Part shown: piece by piece, positions 1-8,307 of the stretch
How the letters are laid out: each line of letters opens with the position of its first letter
Position numbering within the stretch: the stretch's first letter is position 1
Source of the DNA: Corynebacterium silvaticum
GTDB lineage: Bacteria > Actinomycetota > Actinomycetes > Mycobacteriales > Mycobacteriaceae
Direction: 5' to 3'
Assembly (NCBI RefSeq): GCF_004382825.2
Contig: NZ_SDQO02000003.1
Coordinates: 62,001 to 126,000 of the forward strand
DNA length: 64,000 nucleotides
Notes under the pieces: model-generated
What the model saw: the letters and a program-made list of their open reading frames with translations, nothing else
Database searches by the model: none
Told to the model about the DNA's origin: nothing
Position numbers and translations under genes: made by a program

Positions 1-1345
1 TTTGACTTCACCGAGTTCTTCGTTCACACACTTGTAATCAAAAGTGAATTTCTTACCGGTAGCAACACCATCAGGATCTACCAATTTCTTAGTGATGCTG
101 AAAGATCCGACTTTCTTAGAGTACGTGTTGTTCACAGTCACGGTCCCGGTAGTACCTGCCGTAATAAGAACTGGAGCACCAGTTTCAACGACCAACGAGT
201 AGCCCTTAACCTGAACGCTTTCCTGATCCTCGGTGACAGCGCAAAATGCACTTTCCGGCAGCTTTTCCACCGTGGCTTCGCCAGCACCAGAAATCTCTTT
301 TACACCTGAAGCGATTTCTTTGCCGTCCTTGGTGCAGGTGTAGTTGAACTTATAGTTCTTCGCTTGTTGTGAGGCAGGAAGTCCATCAACTGTCTTCGCA
401 ATTTTGAATCCACCGACCGCAGTGTGATACGTGTTGGTCACAGTAATCTGTGCGGTCTTATCTGCGATAACGCCTACTGGCTGCCCATTATCAATGTCAA
501 CAGTTGCATCATCGATTTGGGCGGAGTAATCACGTTCAGCAACTTTGCAGGAATAACCAACCGGGATTTCTGGAGACTCTGTAGAAACACCATTCTTGAT
601 TGATAGTGCACCCTTGATTTCTTCTGAACCGTTCTTGGTACAGGTGTAATCCACTGCAAAGGCTTTGTCCTCAGGTACGTTAACTCCGTTTGCTACGACC
701 TTCTTGAGAACCGAGAATTTGCCAAATTCCTTCTTGTAGCTGTTAGTTACTTCTACTACCTCTGTCTTCCCCTCAACGATAAGTACTTCTTTTTTTCTCA
801 GGGATTTCAACAGAATAGCCAGGAACTTTGGCAGAATTTTCTTGTTCAGTTACAAGACAGGATGCACCCACGGGAACATCGTCAACCTGTGCTTCTCCGG
901 CTCCCGTGATAGAAGCTACGCCCGCTTTTACTTCAACATCATCTTTCTTACAACTGTAATCAAATGAATAAGTAGGAAGATTCTCCGTCGCAGGCAGCCC
1001 CTTGACAGTTTTTACGATCTTAAAGCTGCTATTCTTAGGCTCGGTTTTCTTGGTGTAAGTATTTACTGCTTCGACGACAACAGCGTCTTCATTTTTCTCA
1101 CGAACCGGGAACTCGACTTTTCCATCTTCGACTTTATTTCCACTGAGGGTCCAAGTGGGTTTCCCTCTCGAATCCTTCAACATCAGCGTCCTTTTCAGAA
1201 ACCTTACAAATTAATCCTTTGTCAAGGTCACTGATGTGGAAATTTTCACCACCTTTAATTTTTTGAGTTCCACTCTTCGAGATTTCTTCAAGGTTTTCTA
1301 AAGGCGAGCACGACCAATCAAAAGTAAATTCCTTCAAAGGATCAT
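1..1345 (-). repeat. Tandem DUF5979-like protein repeats (at least five units)
   Basis: Five successive domains can be read on the minus strand after frame correction. They begin approximately at 1380, 1030, 725, 415 and 100 (descending). Openings include GGFAVQKQVDG, SSFKIVKTVKG, KFSVLKKVVANG, GGFKIAKTVDG and GSFSITKKLVD, each followed about 20 residues later by F.(Y/W).C. The array continues beyond the left edge. Such stalk repeats normally project a binding domain from the cell wall. Confidence 0.8.
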
Positions 1346-2537
1346 TTTTCACCCCATCTACCTGTTTTTGAACTGCAAATCCACCTTTTTTACCTTCAGC
1401 CCAACATCCAGCAGAAGGAATAAAGACTGTTCCGTTAACATCATTTCCGTTTATATTCGCATGATTTATTACAGCACTTCCCGGAACAGGTTTTTTATCT
1501 GTATAAGTAATCAACGTAATACGTGGACCAGTACTTGGATCCACCCCATAGGGAAAACGAACAGTAAGTTTCTCTGGAGTACAATTAATCTCATAGCCAT
1601 AGCCATGCGGAATCGGCGTAGTCAGGTCTGTCATATTATGAATTCCGCCTTCGACCCGACCATAACCATCGACTATATAATGCGGTGTTGGGTCCACAGC
1701 AGCACTACGAACTGCATCCAGATGTACCGGCGGTCGACCGAAATCAAAATCGCCAGAGCACGCAATTTTATGCCCTTCAGGAGGTGTATCCGTTACTGTA
1801 AAATCTTTCTTTCCGGTATCACTTCCTACAAAAATCGTCCACGCGAAAGGATAAAGAGTCTTACCATCTAATTGAATAGGAGCATCGTATTGAACACCAG
1901 TTTTACCATTTCTATGTGTCACCCCAGGTGGACCATCAGGCAGATAAACTCCTTGCAAATTACCGTCACCACATCCCCAAAAGTAAGAGTTCCTGGATTC
2001 TCCCTACTCCCAAAACCGTTTACAGACAGTCCGCTATGTTTGTGATCCCATTCCACGGTAAAAAAGGCTGATCCCTTAACCTGGAAATTCGTTTGCACGT
2101 AATCCGTTAGCGTGAAGACTACTTCTTTTTGCCCTCCCGATATAGCGGCAGTAGCTACAGTTTTTCCGTTTTCATCTTTCAACGGAAGGAAACCCGTAGC
2201 AACAGTCATTAATTCTTGCGGTAATTCAACCTTAAATTGGTCACCGTTCTTCGCGTCTTCATTAACAGACCATTTTAAATTCCACCTCTGCTCGGCCTGA
2301 CTTTTGGTCATACACATTATTGCTAACGCCCGGGCTGCCATCTCTCCATTTGAGATCTGTATACTTCGCGGCGCATTCCTCCCGTACTGCTTCTTGGGCT
2401 ACAGACTTCGGTATCACCGCACATAATGCAGCAACCAAAACCACAATCACAGTCGTGACTAGAGCTTTGAATGCAGGGATACGGAACAAGGATTTCCGTA
2501 TAGGAGAGGAAGCAGATAAAGGAACCTCTAAGTTCAT
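1..2537 (-). pseudogene. Large secreted DUF5979-repeat surface adhesin, frameshifted and truncated by window edge
   Basis: This is the 5' part of a large cell-surface protein. The start ATG at 2537 follows a GGAAAAG ribosome site and opens a signal peptide (basic N-terminus, hydrophobic stretch around residues 25-48, likely cut after SVA). An Ig-like N-terminal adhesin region follows, then a tandem array of about 100-residue domains, each with a G.F.V.K.V.G start, a F.Y.C core and a V.N.Y end, typical of DUF5979 in corynebacterial surface proteins. As read, the frame is broken four times: near 2275 (one base too many), near 1975 (one too few), near 1160 (one too many) and in the T7 run at 790-796 (one too many). 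Correcting each restores one continuous protein to position 1. The remainder, including any sorting signal, lies outside the window. It may be a true pseudogene, a phase-variable gene or an artefact of sequencing. Confidence 0.8.
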
Positions 2538-2956
2538 TCTTTTCCAATCTAATTGAAATTCTTCGATTTAGCCCACATCCGAGTCCAGACCAGCCGCAAA
2601 AATACAGAAAGAGAAAAACACTTGCTTACCAGGTGACTTATCAAGTCCCTCCCCACAGCACGAAAGTTTAAAAAGCGCGCTTCAACGTCGCCCACGAATA
2701 TGATGGCTATATCAACAAAAATACCAATTTTTAAGAAACGGGCATAATTTTCCCAGGTTTTGCACACCCATTATCCAAGTAACACCACCTATCCCTACCC
2801 CTATGATATGCTCGAGGCTGGACGCACTGCGGTGCTCCGCTTCCAAGGCTCGTGTGAAAGCACGAGCTTTTGTGCATTTAAGAGGAAAATGTACATCGGA
2901 TATTTCGACGAATACAGACAACCCTGCGGCCTGAACCTGCACCCCACCTATATACC
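2538..2956. other. Intergenic stretch upstream of the adhesin
   Basis: About 420 bases between the adhesin start and the tRNA terminator. It should hold the adhesin promoter. I see no convincing gene, only short open frames without ribosome sites or family resemblance. Confidence 0.5.
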
Positions 2957-3012
2957 AAAAGCTCCCCTGTAGTTAGTATCTGTTTTCTCAGTCCAACTAC
3001 AGGGGAGCTTTT
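2957..3012. terminator. Strong bidirectional terminator, originally downstream of tRNA-Thr
   Basis: A perfect 18-bp inverted repeat (2957-2974 with 2995-3012) begins with AAAAGCTCCCC and ends with GGGGAGCTTTT, giving a stable hairpin with T runs on both strands. It lies just outside attL on the side that was downstream of the minus-strand tRNA-Thr before the prophage inserted. It is therefore probably that tRNA's native terminator, now separated from it by about 25.7 kb. Confidence 0.85.
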
Positions 3013-3018
3013 CATTTT

Positions 3019-3044
3019 TTGAGCTGGAGATGGGACTTGAACCC
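3019..3044. repeat. attL, 26-bp direct repeat
   Basis: Identical to 28718-28743. The core GAGCTGGAGATGGGACTTGA plus six flanking bases corresponds to the T arm and acceptor 3' side of tRNA-Thr on the minus strand. Matching stops at 3018/28717 and 3045/28744. Confidence 0.92.
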
Positions 3045-3081
3045 GTGACCCCCACACTGCCAGTGTGGTGCACTACCAGCG
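3022..3081 (-). pseudogene. Truncated chimeric tRNA remnant with GGC (Ala) anticodon arm at attL
   Basis: Read on the minus strand, a D-loop-like GGTAGTGC is followed by a perfect 5-bp anticodon stem (CCACA/TGTGG) enclosing loop CTGGCAG, which would place GGC at the anticodon. A variable loop, T arm and the tRNA-Thr 3' end (attL) follow. The 5' acceptor strand is missing and the T stem has a mismatch, so it should not be functional. The portion right of 3044 is prophage DNA. Either the phage carried tRNA-like sequence next to its att core, or this is a leftover of a tRNA fused at the junction. Confidence 0.5.
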
Positions 3082-3337
3082 TTTTTGTAGGTTATCGGGG
3101 GTTTTCTTATTTTTTCTTTCCTTGTGTGTCCTTCTCTTTTCCTGCGGTTTTGTATGGCTTGTTGTGGAAATGTCGTGGCATTTACACCACCAATCCAGCA
3201 CTACACAACACAAAAACCCATCACCCAAAGCCCCCAAAACACAAATCCCCTTCCATAAGTTTCCTAATCGTGTGGAAGGGGGCCATAATCTGCGCCGGAA
3301 TTAGCGCATTACGCATATAGTCCAGTACCAGTGATAA
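3082..3337. other. Prophage left-end spacer
   Basis: About 255 bases between the tRNA-like remnant and the lipoprotein terminator. It has low-complexity C- and T-rich runs and no credible gene or regulatory element that I can recognise. Confidence 0.4.
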
Positions 3338-3383
3338 AAGCACCAGATGTTAAAATTCCATAGAACATTAACATCTGGCGCTT
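3338..3383 (-). terminator. Hairpin terminator of the prophage lipoprotein gene
   Basis: Sixteen-base arms 3338-3353 and 3368-3383 (AAGCACCAGATGTTAA paired with TTAACATCTGGCGCTT, one mismatch) form a hairpin about 70 bases after the minus-strand lipoprotein stop. On the minus strand it is followed by TTTTAT. Confidence 0.75.
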
Positions 3384-3450
3384 CACACAACATGCGCAAT
3401 CTCCAGAACATCCCTACTGTGCGGACCGCATACGCACAGACGGCTAATTA

Positions 3451-4848
3451 TTAAGAAGTTGCCTTTGCTAGGTAAATAGTCCGACCGCTAGCGTCCGTTT
3501 CCTTACTTACCTTGATATTCTTAATTTTTGTCTTCTCGGTGTCTACATTAAGAATGCCATCATTACTTTCTGTATCTTTAGGCAAAGGAATTTCTAGCTG
3601 GCCATTCTCCATAAACACAGCAGCGCCATTCAAAGCGGCTTCTCCGTCAGCTACCGAGTAAGAGCCTGTAAAGCCGATTACCACCTCTTTGCCTTTGTGA
3701 TTAATAAAGTGCTTACTGTAGAAACTGTTTTTAGCGCCAGTAGTATCAAGTTTTAGCAAAGGGATATTTATATCCTTTTCTGCATCTAACACTGGAGCTA
3801 TATCTGACGATATCCCCTTGTTCTGGCCCTCAATAATGGATGTCACATCGCGCTCAATCTTTGGATTTATCTTTTCCTCCAAAGGGGTGATATTTGATAG
3901 CAGTTTCTCCGCCTGGGTGATGCCCTCTTTTAGATAGGTATCCTTCCACGAAGGCTGACTTTCGTCTAGAAGCAAGCTAGCTACATAACCTATCTCATAG
4001 CTTTCTTGATCGGCGCTGTCAAACGTTACATCTTTTTTAATATTTTTCAGCGCACCCGCGTGGATCTCTTCAGGTGTACTTTTCACCGTACGGAAAGTCA
4101 TAAAATTTTCTATATACCGAGCGTGCCCTTCGGCGATATCGACCCAAGCGATCGACTTATACTCATCAGGGAACTGTTGCTTCCACTGCTCATGCCAATA
4201 TTTAGCATATCGCAAATACGTTTCGCGCTCTTTCGGATTTTCGTAGGCTTTAACCATGTTGTGGTAAGCCATCTGACGCAAGATACGCGGTTCTGGGTTT
4301 ATCGGATATTCCTGGGACCTGCTAACTCCGATATCTTGGAGAGCTGCATCTTGCTGGTGATAGAAATGAACAGGCTCATGCGATGCAAACCTATACAACT
4401 CATTGGCATCTGGGTCGTCTTTGATGGTGCTGTTATTGACAGACAGGAAAATCGCTGTACGATCCTTGAATGTTGCTTGGCTGTATTGCCCTGGATCTGG
4501 CGGAGTAAGATCGTTGAGGTCCGCTTGACTTAGCTTCTTTGAGCCTTGTGTATCGAATGACCAAGCCTCTTCAATTTTCTTTTCGTCGTCCAGCTTAAAG
4601 ACCACAGCTACATGTTTAGTAAAATCAACTCCGGGCCAGACCAAAGAGGAGGCAGGCCAATGCGCCTGTATCTTTTGGCCAAAAGGCTCAAGATAAGATT
4701 TAAAAGAGTTCTGCTCAGCTGAAACTGACGTAGATTGTGTAGTGTCCTGAGATGATTCAGTAGGGCTTCCGCATCCAGCAGCTAACAGTGTTACTGCTGT
4801 TAACGTAGCTACTGCGCACATCGGCCTGCTCTTTTTGTTAGGCGTCAT
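3451..4848 (-). CDS. Prophage-encoded secreted lipoprotein with HEXXH motif (putative metallopeptidase, candidate conversion gene)
   Basis: A 465-residue protein with a lipoprotein signal: basic start, hydrophobic core and lipobox LAAGC (Cys26), followed by a Ser/Thr/Gln-rich linker to about residue 50. It would be exported and lipid-anchored to the outer face of the membrane. Residues 157-161 read HEPVH, an HEXXH zinc-site pattern, and about 80 residues later comes AEGHARYIE (residues 239-247), which resembles the downstream glutamate ligand region of gluzincin-like peptidases. The C-terminal third has no recognised domain. I do not recognise the exact family, so peptidase activity is inference. 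The gene is single, has its own terminator, is visibly richer in A+T than the tail genes, and lies between the lysis genes and attL, the slot used by tox in corynephages. Confidence 0.8.
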   Translation of the reverse strand: MTPNKKSRPMCAVATLTAVTLLAAGCGSPTESSQDTTQSTSVSAEQNSFKSYLEPFGQKIQAHWPASSLVWPGVDFTKHVAVVFKLDDEKKIEEAWSFDTQGSKKLSQADLNDLTPPDPGQYSQATFKDRTAIFLSVNNSTIKDDPDANELYRFASHEPVHFYHQQDAALQDIGVSRSQEYPINPEPRILRQMAYHNMVKAYENPKERETYLRYAKYWHEQWKQQFPDEYKSIAWVDIAEGHARYIENFMTFRTVKSTPEEIHAGALKNIKKDVTFDSADQESYEIGYVASLLLDESQPSWKDTYLKEGITQAEKLLSNITPLEEKINPKIERDVTSIIEGQNKGISSDIAPVLDAEKDINIPLLKLDTTGAKNSFYSKHFINHKGKEVVIGFTGSYSVADGEAALNGAAVFMENGQLEIPLPKDTESNDGILNVDTEKTKIKNIKVSKETDASGRTIYLAKATS

Positions 4849-5003
4849 CTTGTATACCTTCCAGTTGGGTCCTTTAGCACCTTAGGAAAATACTTTACCA
4901 AATAGCTATTAAAATCTTACTATCTGTATAGCTTTGATAGGAAACCCCTGGTAATCACCACAGCATAGACCGGGCCCGGATCAGGTGCGCCACACACAAA
5001 GAT

Positions 5004-5046
5004 AGCCCCCTTCAGCCTAGGTGTATCACCTAAACCAAAGGGGACT
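5004..5046. terminator. Stem-loop after the lysis genes
   Basis: AGCCCCCTTCAGCCTAGGTG and its imperfect complement CACCTAAACCAAAGGGGACT flank a short loop. It lies just past the last lysis-operon stop (5054). The clear T run (ATTTTTT) is on the plus strand and the minus side has only a weak one, so it may end transcription in either direction. Confidence 0.5.
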
Positions 5047-5053
5047 AAATTTT

Positions 5054-5389
5054 TTACGCCTTCAACAAGCCTTTAATCTCATCTAAATCAATATCATCAG
5101 GCCTAGGTGGCTTCGCACCACCAGCCCACCGGATCAACTGCTCTAAATGCTTCACCGCCGTTACCAATGCCATACGCAGCCGGTGATTATCCACCTCCAC
5201 ACCACGCCGCTTAGCCCGCTCATCGTCTAAATCGGCCTGCATTTTATCAATGCGTGCCTCCAACGCGTCCATGCGTGAGCCTTTCACAGCCTGCGTATCC
5301 GACCGGGCTTTTACCACACCGATCCACACACCACCCAGTGCGGTTATAAGGGCGCCGATGCCGCTCAGTATCGCAGCTACAACGCTCAC
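5054..5389 (-). CDS. Small membrane protein with coiled coil, lysis module
   Basis: 111 residues. An N-terminal hydrophobic segment (about 3-25, rich in Ala/Gly/Ile) is followed by a charged heptad-like region (about 36-75, alternating Asp/Glu/Lys/Arg) and an acidic C-terminus. Such proteins end the lysis cassette of many actinobacterial phages (DUF2746-like) and may assist holin action or envelope disruption; the role is inferred from position and topology only. Its start overlaps the stop of the preceding membrane protein by four bases (ATGA type), so the two are translationally coupled. Confidence 0.65.
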   Translation of the reverse strand: MSVVAAILSGIGALITALGGVWIGVVKARSDTQAVKGSRMDALEARIDKMQADLDDERAKRRGVEVDNHRLRMALVTAVKHLEQLIRWAGGAKPPRPDDIDLDEIKGLLKA

Positions 5390-5841
5390 TGCTTCCCCCC
5401 TTCTTTAACGAACGGAATATCCCCACGCTTCCCACGCCACACAGCCCACATCAACGACACCGTCAACGCGAAAATAAGCACAGCTACCAGCCACAACACA
5501 GCCTCACCAGTCTCAATGGATGCCACCATAAGACTTGATGCCCACGACAAATTCAACGCCGTAGACACCGCTAACACCACCGTATCCAGATGCCATTTCC
5601 GTATGATCGCAGCAACCACACCCACGATGATGTGCACCCACGCCCATATCATAAGTGGCATCACCAACTCACTAGGACGCTGCCACTGCAAAGGATCACC
5701 CAAAATCCCGGGCACATAATAGGCTCCCACGGCGATTTGCACCACAGCCAAAATCAGCAACGCGGTGGAATCAGTCATCACAAAAGCCCGCACACGGCGG
5801 GCTACAGGTCTCATTTTTGCAGGCAGTCGCTCAATCGGCAT
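5386..5841 (-). CDS. Four-helix membrane protein of the lysis module (putative second holin)
   Basis: 151 residues with four predicted membrane segments at about 24-45, 60-82, 88-108 and 113-135, a basic N-terminus and a basic C-terminal tail. It lies between the holin-like gene and the coiled-coil membrane protein and overlaps both (11 bases upstream, 4 downstream). Actinobacterial phages often carry a second membrane protein beside the holin. I see no specific family signature, so holin or antiholin function is inference from topology and neighbourhood. Confidence 0.6.
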   Translation of the reverse strand: MPIERLPAKMRPVARRVRAFVMTDSTALLILAVVQIAVGAYYVPGILGDPLQWQRPSELVMPLMIWAWVHIIVGVVAAIIRKWHLDTVVLAVSTALNLSWASSLMVASIETGEAVLWLVAVLIFALTVSLMWAVWRGKRGDIPFVKEGGKQ

Positions 5842-6205
5842 GGGCTACACCCACCTCAGCGGTACTCTGGCCTGAGTATATCGGCAAACCCGCAGGCTCC
5901 CCACTGCTATGGCGTGGCTCATACGATACAGCCTTGCTATACACCTTTGCTGCATCAGCAATACTTAACACCGCAGGCAACAACGCTGCCAGATCAAGAC
6001 CTGCGGTTTGTTGATCAGGTGCTTTCGGTAGATTCACCACTGCCGTACCACCGGTCACGGCTGCTCCTGCACCAGCAACAACGCCCAAAAGGGACGCTAT
6101 CTGCTCATAGCCCAAGGTGGTGGCCACAACTGCTGCCACACTCACAAGCGCGGATAAAACATACATCACAAGCCGTACCCAACCAGCAGGATTTAGTGTA
6201 TTCAT
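5831..6205 (-). CDS. Holin-like protein
   Basis: 124 residues with two membrane segments (about 9-30 and 34-60, Ala/Val/Gly rich), then a hydrophilic C-terminal half. Size, topology and placement directly after the endolysin fit a holin that opens the cytoplasmic membrane to release the endolysin. The ATG at 6205 lies three bases after the corrected endolysin stop (6209-6211), so the two belong to one transcript. Confidence 0.7.
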   Translation of the reverse strand: MNTLNPAGWVRLVMYVLSALVSVAAVVATTLGYEQIASLLGVVAGAGAAVTGGTAVVNLPKAPDQQTAGLDLAALLPAVLSIADAAKVYSKAVSYEPRHSSGEPAGLPIYSGQSTAEVGVAHAD

Positions 6206-6208
6206 GAA

Positions 6209-7611
6209 TTATTTCCCTTCCTTGTCCATAAGGCTCAAAATCTTGGCAACATCGGCACGCAAAGCAGCAATCCCATCAACCGGGGTTAAATTATCGCCGT
6301 GGATGTTACGCCCCAGTTGCGGCCATCCCTTCAACTCAGGGCCACGAAGCTGGGTGTGAATATCTTTCACCATGGTTTCTATGCGGAATACCGCATCAAC
6401 AACCGGGGTTAAAAACCCAGTGATGAAATCCTTAAATACTTTTCCGTTAAAGCCCCCACAGGGGCCTCCTTCCTCTCATGTGTTTTCTGAGCCGCCGTGG
6501 AATACGCATAGCCTTTGGGCACAATCAGCGTGCAGAACTGGTCAAACCCAATCCAATAGCCATAAGGGTAGAACCCAGAATCAGCGATCCACAGCTTGCG
6601 CATGCCTTCATCCGAGTACCCCATCACTGCGATGTAGTGATACACCACCCCACCGCCATAACGCGGTGACATCGTTGACGGGGCAACAGCACGCGGATAA
6701 TTGCTTGGCGGGGCCACAATATTGGCCACCACCCCATGACCTGCACGAATGCTATTAGTGATCTCATCCCAGATCACATCTTTCAACCGGTAATCCGGAT
6801 AAGCCCCAACATCACGGTGCCGGTACTCCCCACCAGGAACATTCGCGTTCAACACCGCCGGGAATTGCCCAATATAATCAGTGCCATTAGTCGTCGTCCG
6901 AAGGTCTTTCCCCAAAACGCTTTCTGACACCAAGCCCCCTGTCGCAGACCTAATCACGGTCTGACAGGACGCCGGGCCACAGTTATAAAAAGTGTCTTGG
7001 GTTACTTGATCCCGTGGGTAATCAAGAACTTTTTCCATCACTTTCCTTTCTGCCTGGCCTCCACCAAGCAAGCGCTGCCCGATGCCTAGGGCGCGCTCAT
7101 ACCTTTCTTTTCGATCTTGGAACCCATTCAGCCCGCCATTAATCGCACGAGTGACCCCCTCGATATCCTCCGCATCACACAAGTCATTGATCTCGGGGCG
7201 GGCCACAGTCCAATACCACGTAGCAGCAAGAAACCCCCAACGGGGGTCTTGACGCACCAACTCCGGGTGCTGCTCAAAATCAAGTGTTGTCAGTCCCCGT
7301 GATTGCACCCACCTGGTGAACGCGCGGAAATTATTCCGGCCTGTCAGCTGTATCGGGCCTGAGCCCTTAAAACGCCTGCCGTCACCAGGGTGGATATTCC
7401 CCAGGTCCGACCGACCTTCGTAGGCATCACCGCTAGCTATCTCCTCCATATAGCGCAGACCTGCGGATTCATGCCCGATCTGCGCGCAAAACATCGCCGC
7501 GCGGCGCACCGTAGTACACCCTGCAGCATCCATCGCTTCTGTGAAAGGGGCTGCAAAGCGGGCGTAATCCGCACTACCGCCCATTACTTCAGCAAGTGTT
7601 TGAGCATCCAA
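6209..7611 (-). CDS. Endolysin: GH19 lysozyme plus C39-like peptidase, C-terminal frameshift
   Basis: Bifunctional peptidoglycan hydrolase. Residues about 5-185 are a chitinase-class GH19 glycosidase domain (IGHESAGLRYMEE with the likely catalytic Glu48, and FKGSGPIQLTGRNNF). Residues about 200-400 resemble peptidase C39-like domains of actinophage LysA (nucleophile in YNCGPAS, Cys211; His in VVYHYIAVMGY; WIADSGF). The start chosen is TTG 7611, which follows AAGGAGGG with ideal spacing; the longer upstream frame would run through a terminator hairpin. As read, the frame ends at 6409. Adding one base to the A4 run (6440-6443) continues it to TAA at 6209, adding a tail with GWPQLGRNIHGDNLTPVDGI, typical of corynephage lysin C-termini. 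Corrected length is 467 residues. Confidence 0.88.
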
Positions 7612-7630
7612 CGTTCCCTCCTTTTGGGCA

Positions 7631-7656
7631 TAAAAAATGCACCCGATGAGGGTGCC
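7631..7656 (-). terminator. Rho-independent terminator between tail and lysis genes
   Basis: On the minus strand GGCACCC-TCATC-GGGTGC followed by ATTTTTT. It lies after the receptor-binding gene stop (7668) and just before the endolysin ribosome site, and could attenuate late transcription into the lysis genes. Confidence 0.8.
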
Positions 7657-7667
7657 TGCCATCTTGG

Positions 7668-8306
7668 TTAACTCCTGCGGAAACGTATCCACGCCAGCCC
7701 ATCCGCGCCGGACTGCCCTGGATTAAACTTCCCCAAAATGCCTCCGGTGCCCCCACCACCACCATCCCCGGGGGTCATGCCAGGGGTATCGACACCAGCA
7801 GGAGAGCCAGCAGGTGCATAAAAACCATCAACCTTGACCTGCTCACGTACACCGGCTGCAGCACCTCCAAATCCACTGCCGCCTCCGCCTCCAACAGCAG
7901 TTCCGGTAATGCCACCCCCATTGACAGAGCTTTCACCTCCGGCACGCCCATTTCTATCATCCCAGGATAGCCCGCCACCCCCTCCAGCACCGACTGTAAC
8001 TTTGAATTGAACTCTGCCTAGCAAGGGTTGGGTGCCACTTGTGACCTGCCCAGCGCCTCCGCCATTGCCTAAGCGCCCCCAAGAATTATCACCACACGCC
8101 CCACCACCACCGCCGGCGATGAGAACAAAATCCATAAACTTCGCCCACGAGGGAGAGAAAATCACGTAGTGCCCAGGCTGCCTAAACTCGTGAACCTCTG
8201 GCTGGCGTGAATTCCTCCACACCAACACCCCACCGCGATACACCTCCTGAACCTGGACCGCACCGACAGTAATGCTTTTGATTGCTTTCCCACCAACAAA
8301 AATCAC
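7668..8306 (-). CDS. Glycine-rich tail-tip protein, putative receptor-binding adhesin
   Basis: 212 residues if translation starts at GTG 8306, which follows GGGAG and lies one base past the corrected stop of the upstream tail gene. The N-terminal ~70 residues look like a tail-attachment domain (ending EVYRGGVLVW). The rest is a glycine-rich domain with repeated short Gly runs (AGGGGG, VGAGGGGG, VGGGGGSG, DGGGGGTGG), characteristic of phage tail-tip adhesins whose Gly-rich loops determine receptor choice. In the raw sequence this frame is continuous with the upstream gene (615 codons in all), because a one-base shift near 8394 abolishes the upstream stop. The two-gene reading gives sensible protein ends on both sides. 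Confidence 0.75.
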   Translation of the reverse strand: MIFVGGKAIKSITVGAVQVQEVYRGGVLVWRNSRQPEVHEFRQPGHYVIFSPSWAKFMDFVLIAGGGGGACGDNSWGRLGNGGGAGQVTSGTQPLLGRVQFKVTVGAGGGGGLSWDDRNGRAGGESSVNGGGITGTAVGGGGGSGFGGAAAGVREQVKVDGFYAPAGSPAGVDTPGMTPGDGGGGGTGGILGKFNPGQSGADGLAWIRFRRS

Positions 8307-8307
8307 T

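Noticed and set aside
1368..1871. Long plus-strand frame inside the adhesin
   Set aside because: Composition and lack of a ribosome site show it is the antisense shadow of the adhesin.
3022..3081. Functional tRNA-Ala at attL
   Set aside because: The 5' acceptor strand is absent and the T stem mispairs.
3451..4848. Diphtheria toxin or other ADP-ribosyltransferase
   Set aside because: No catalytic motif of tox and no resemblance to its sequence; only the location is similar.
7612..7692. Longer endolysin start at 7692
   Set aside because: It would translate through a clear terminator hairpin and overlaps the previous gene, whereas TTG 7611 has a strong ribosome site.
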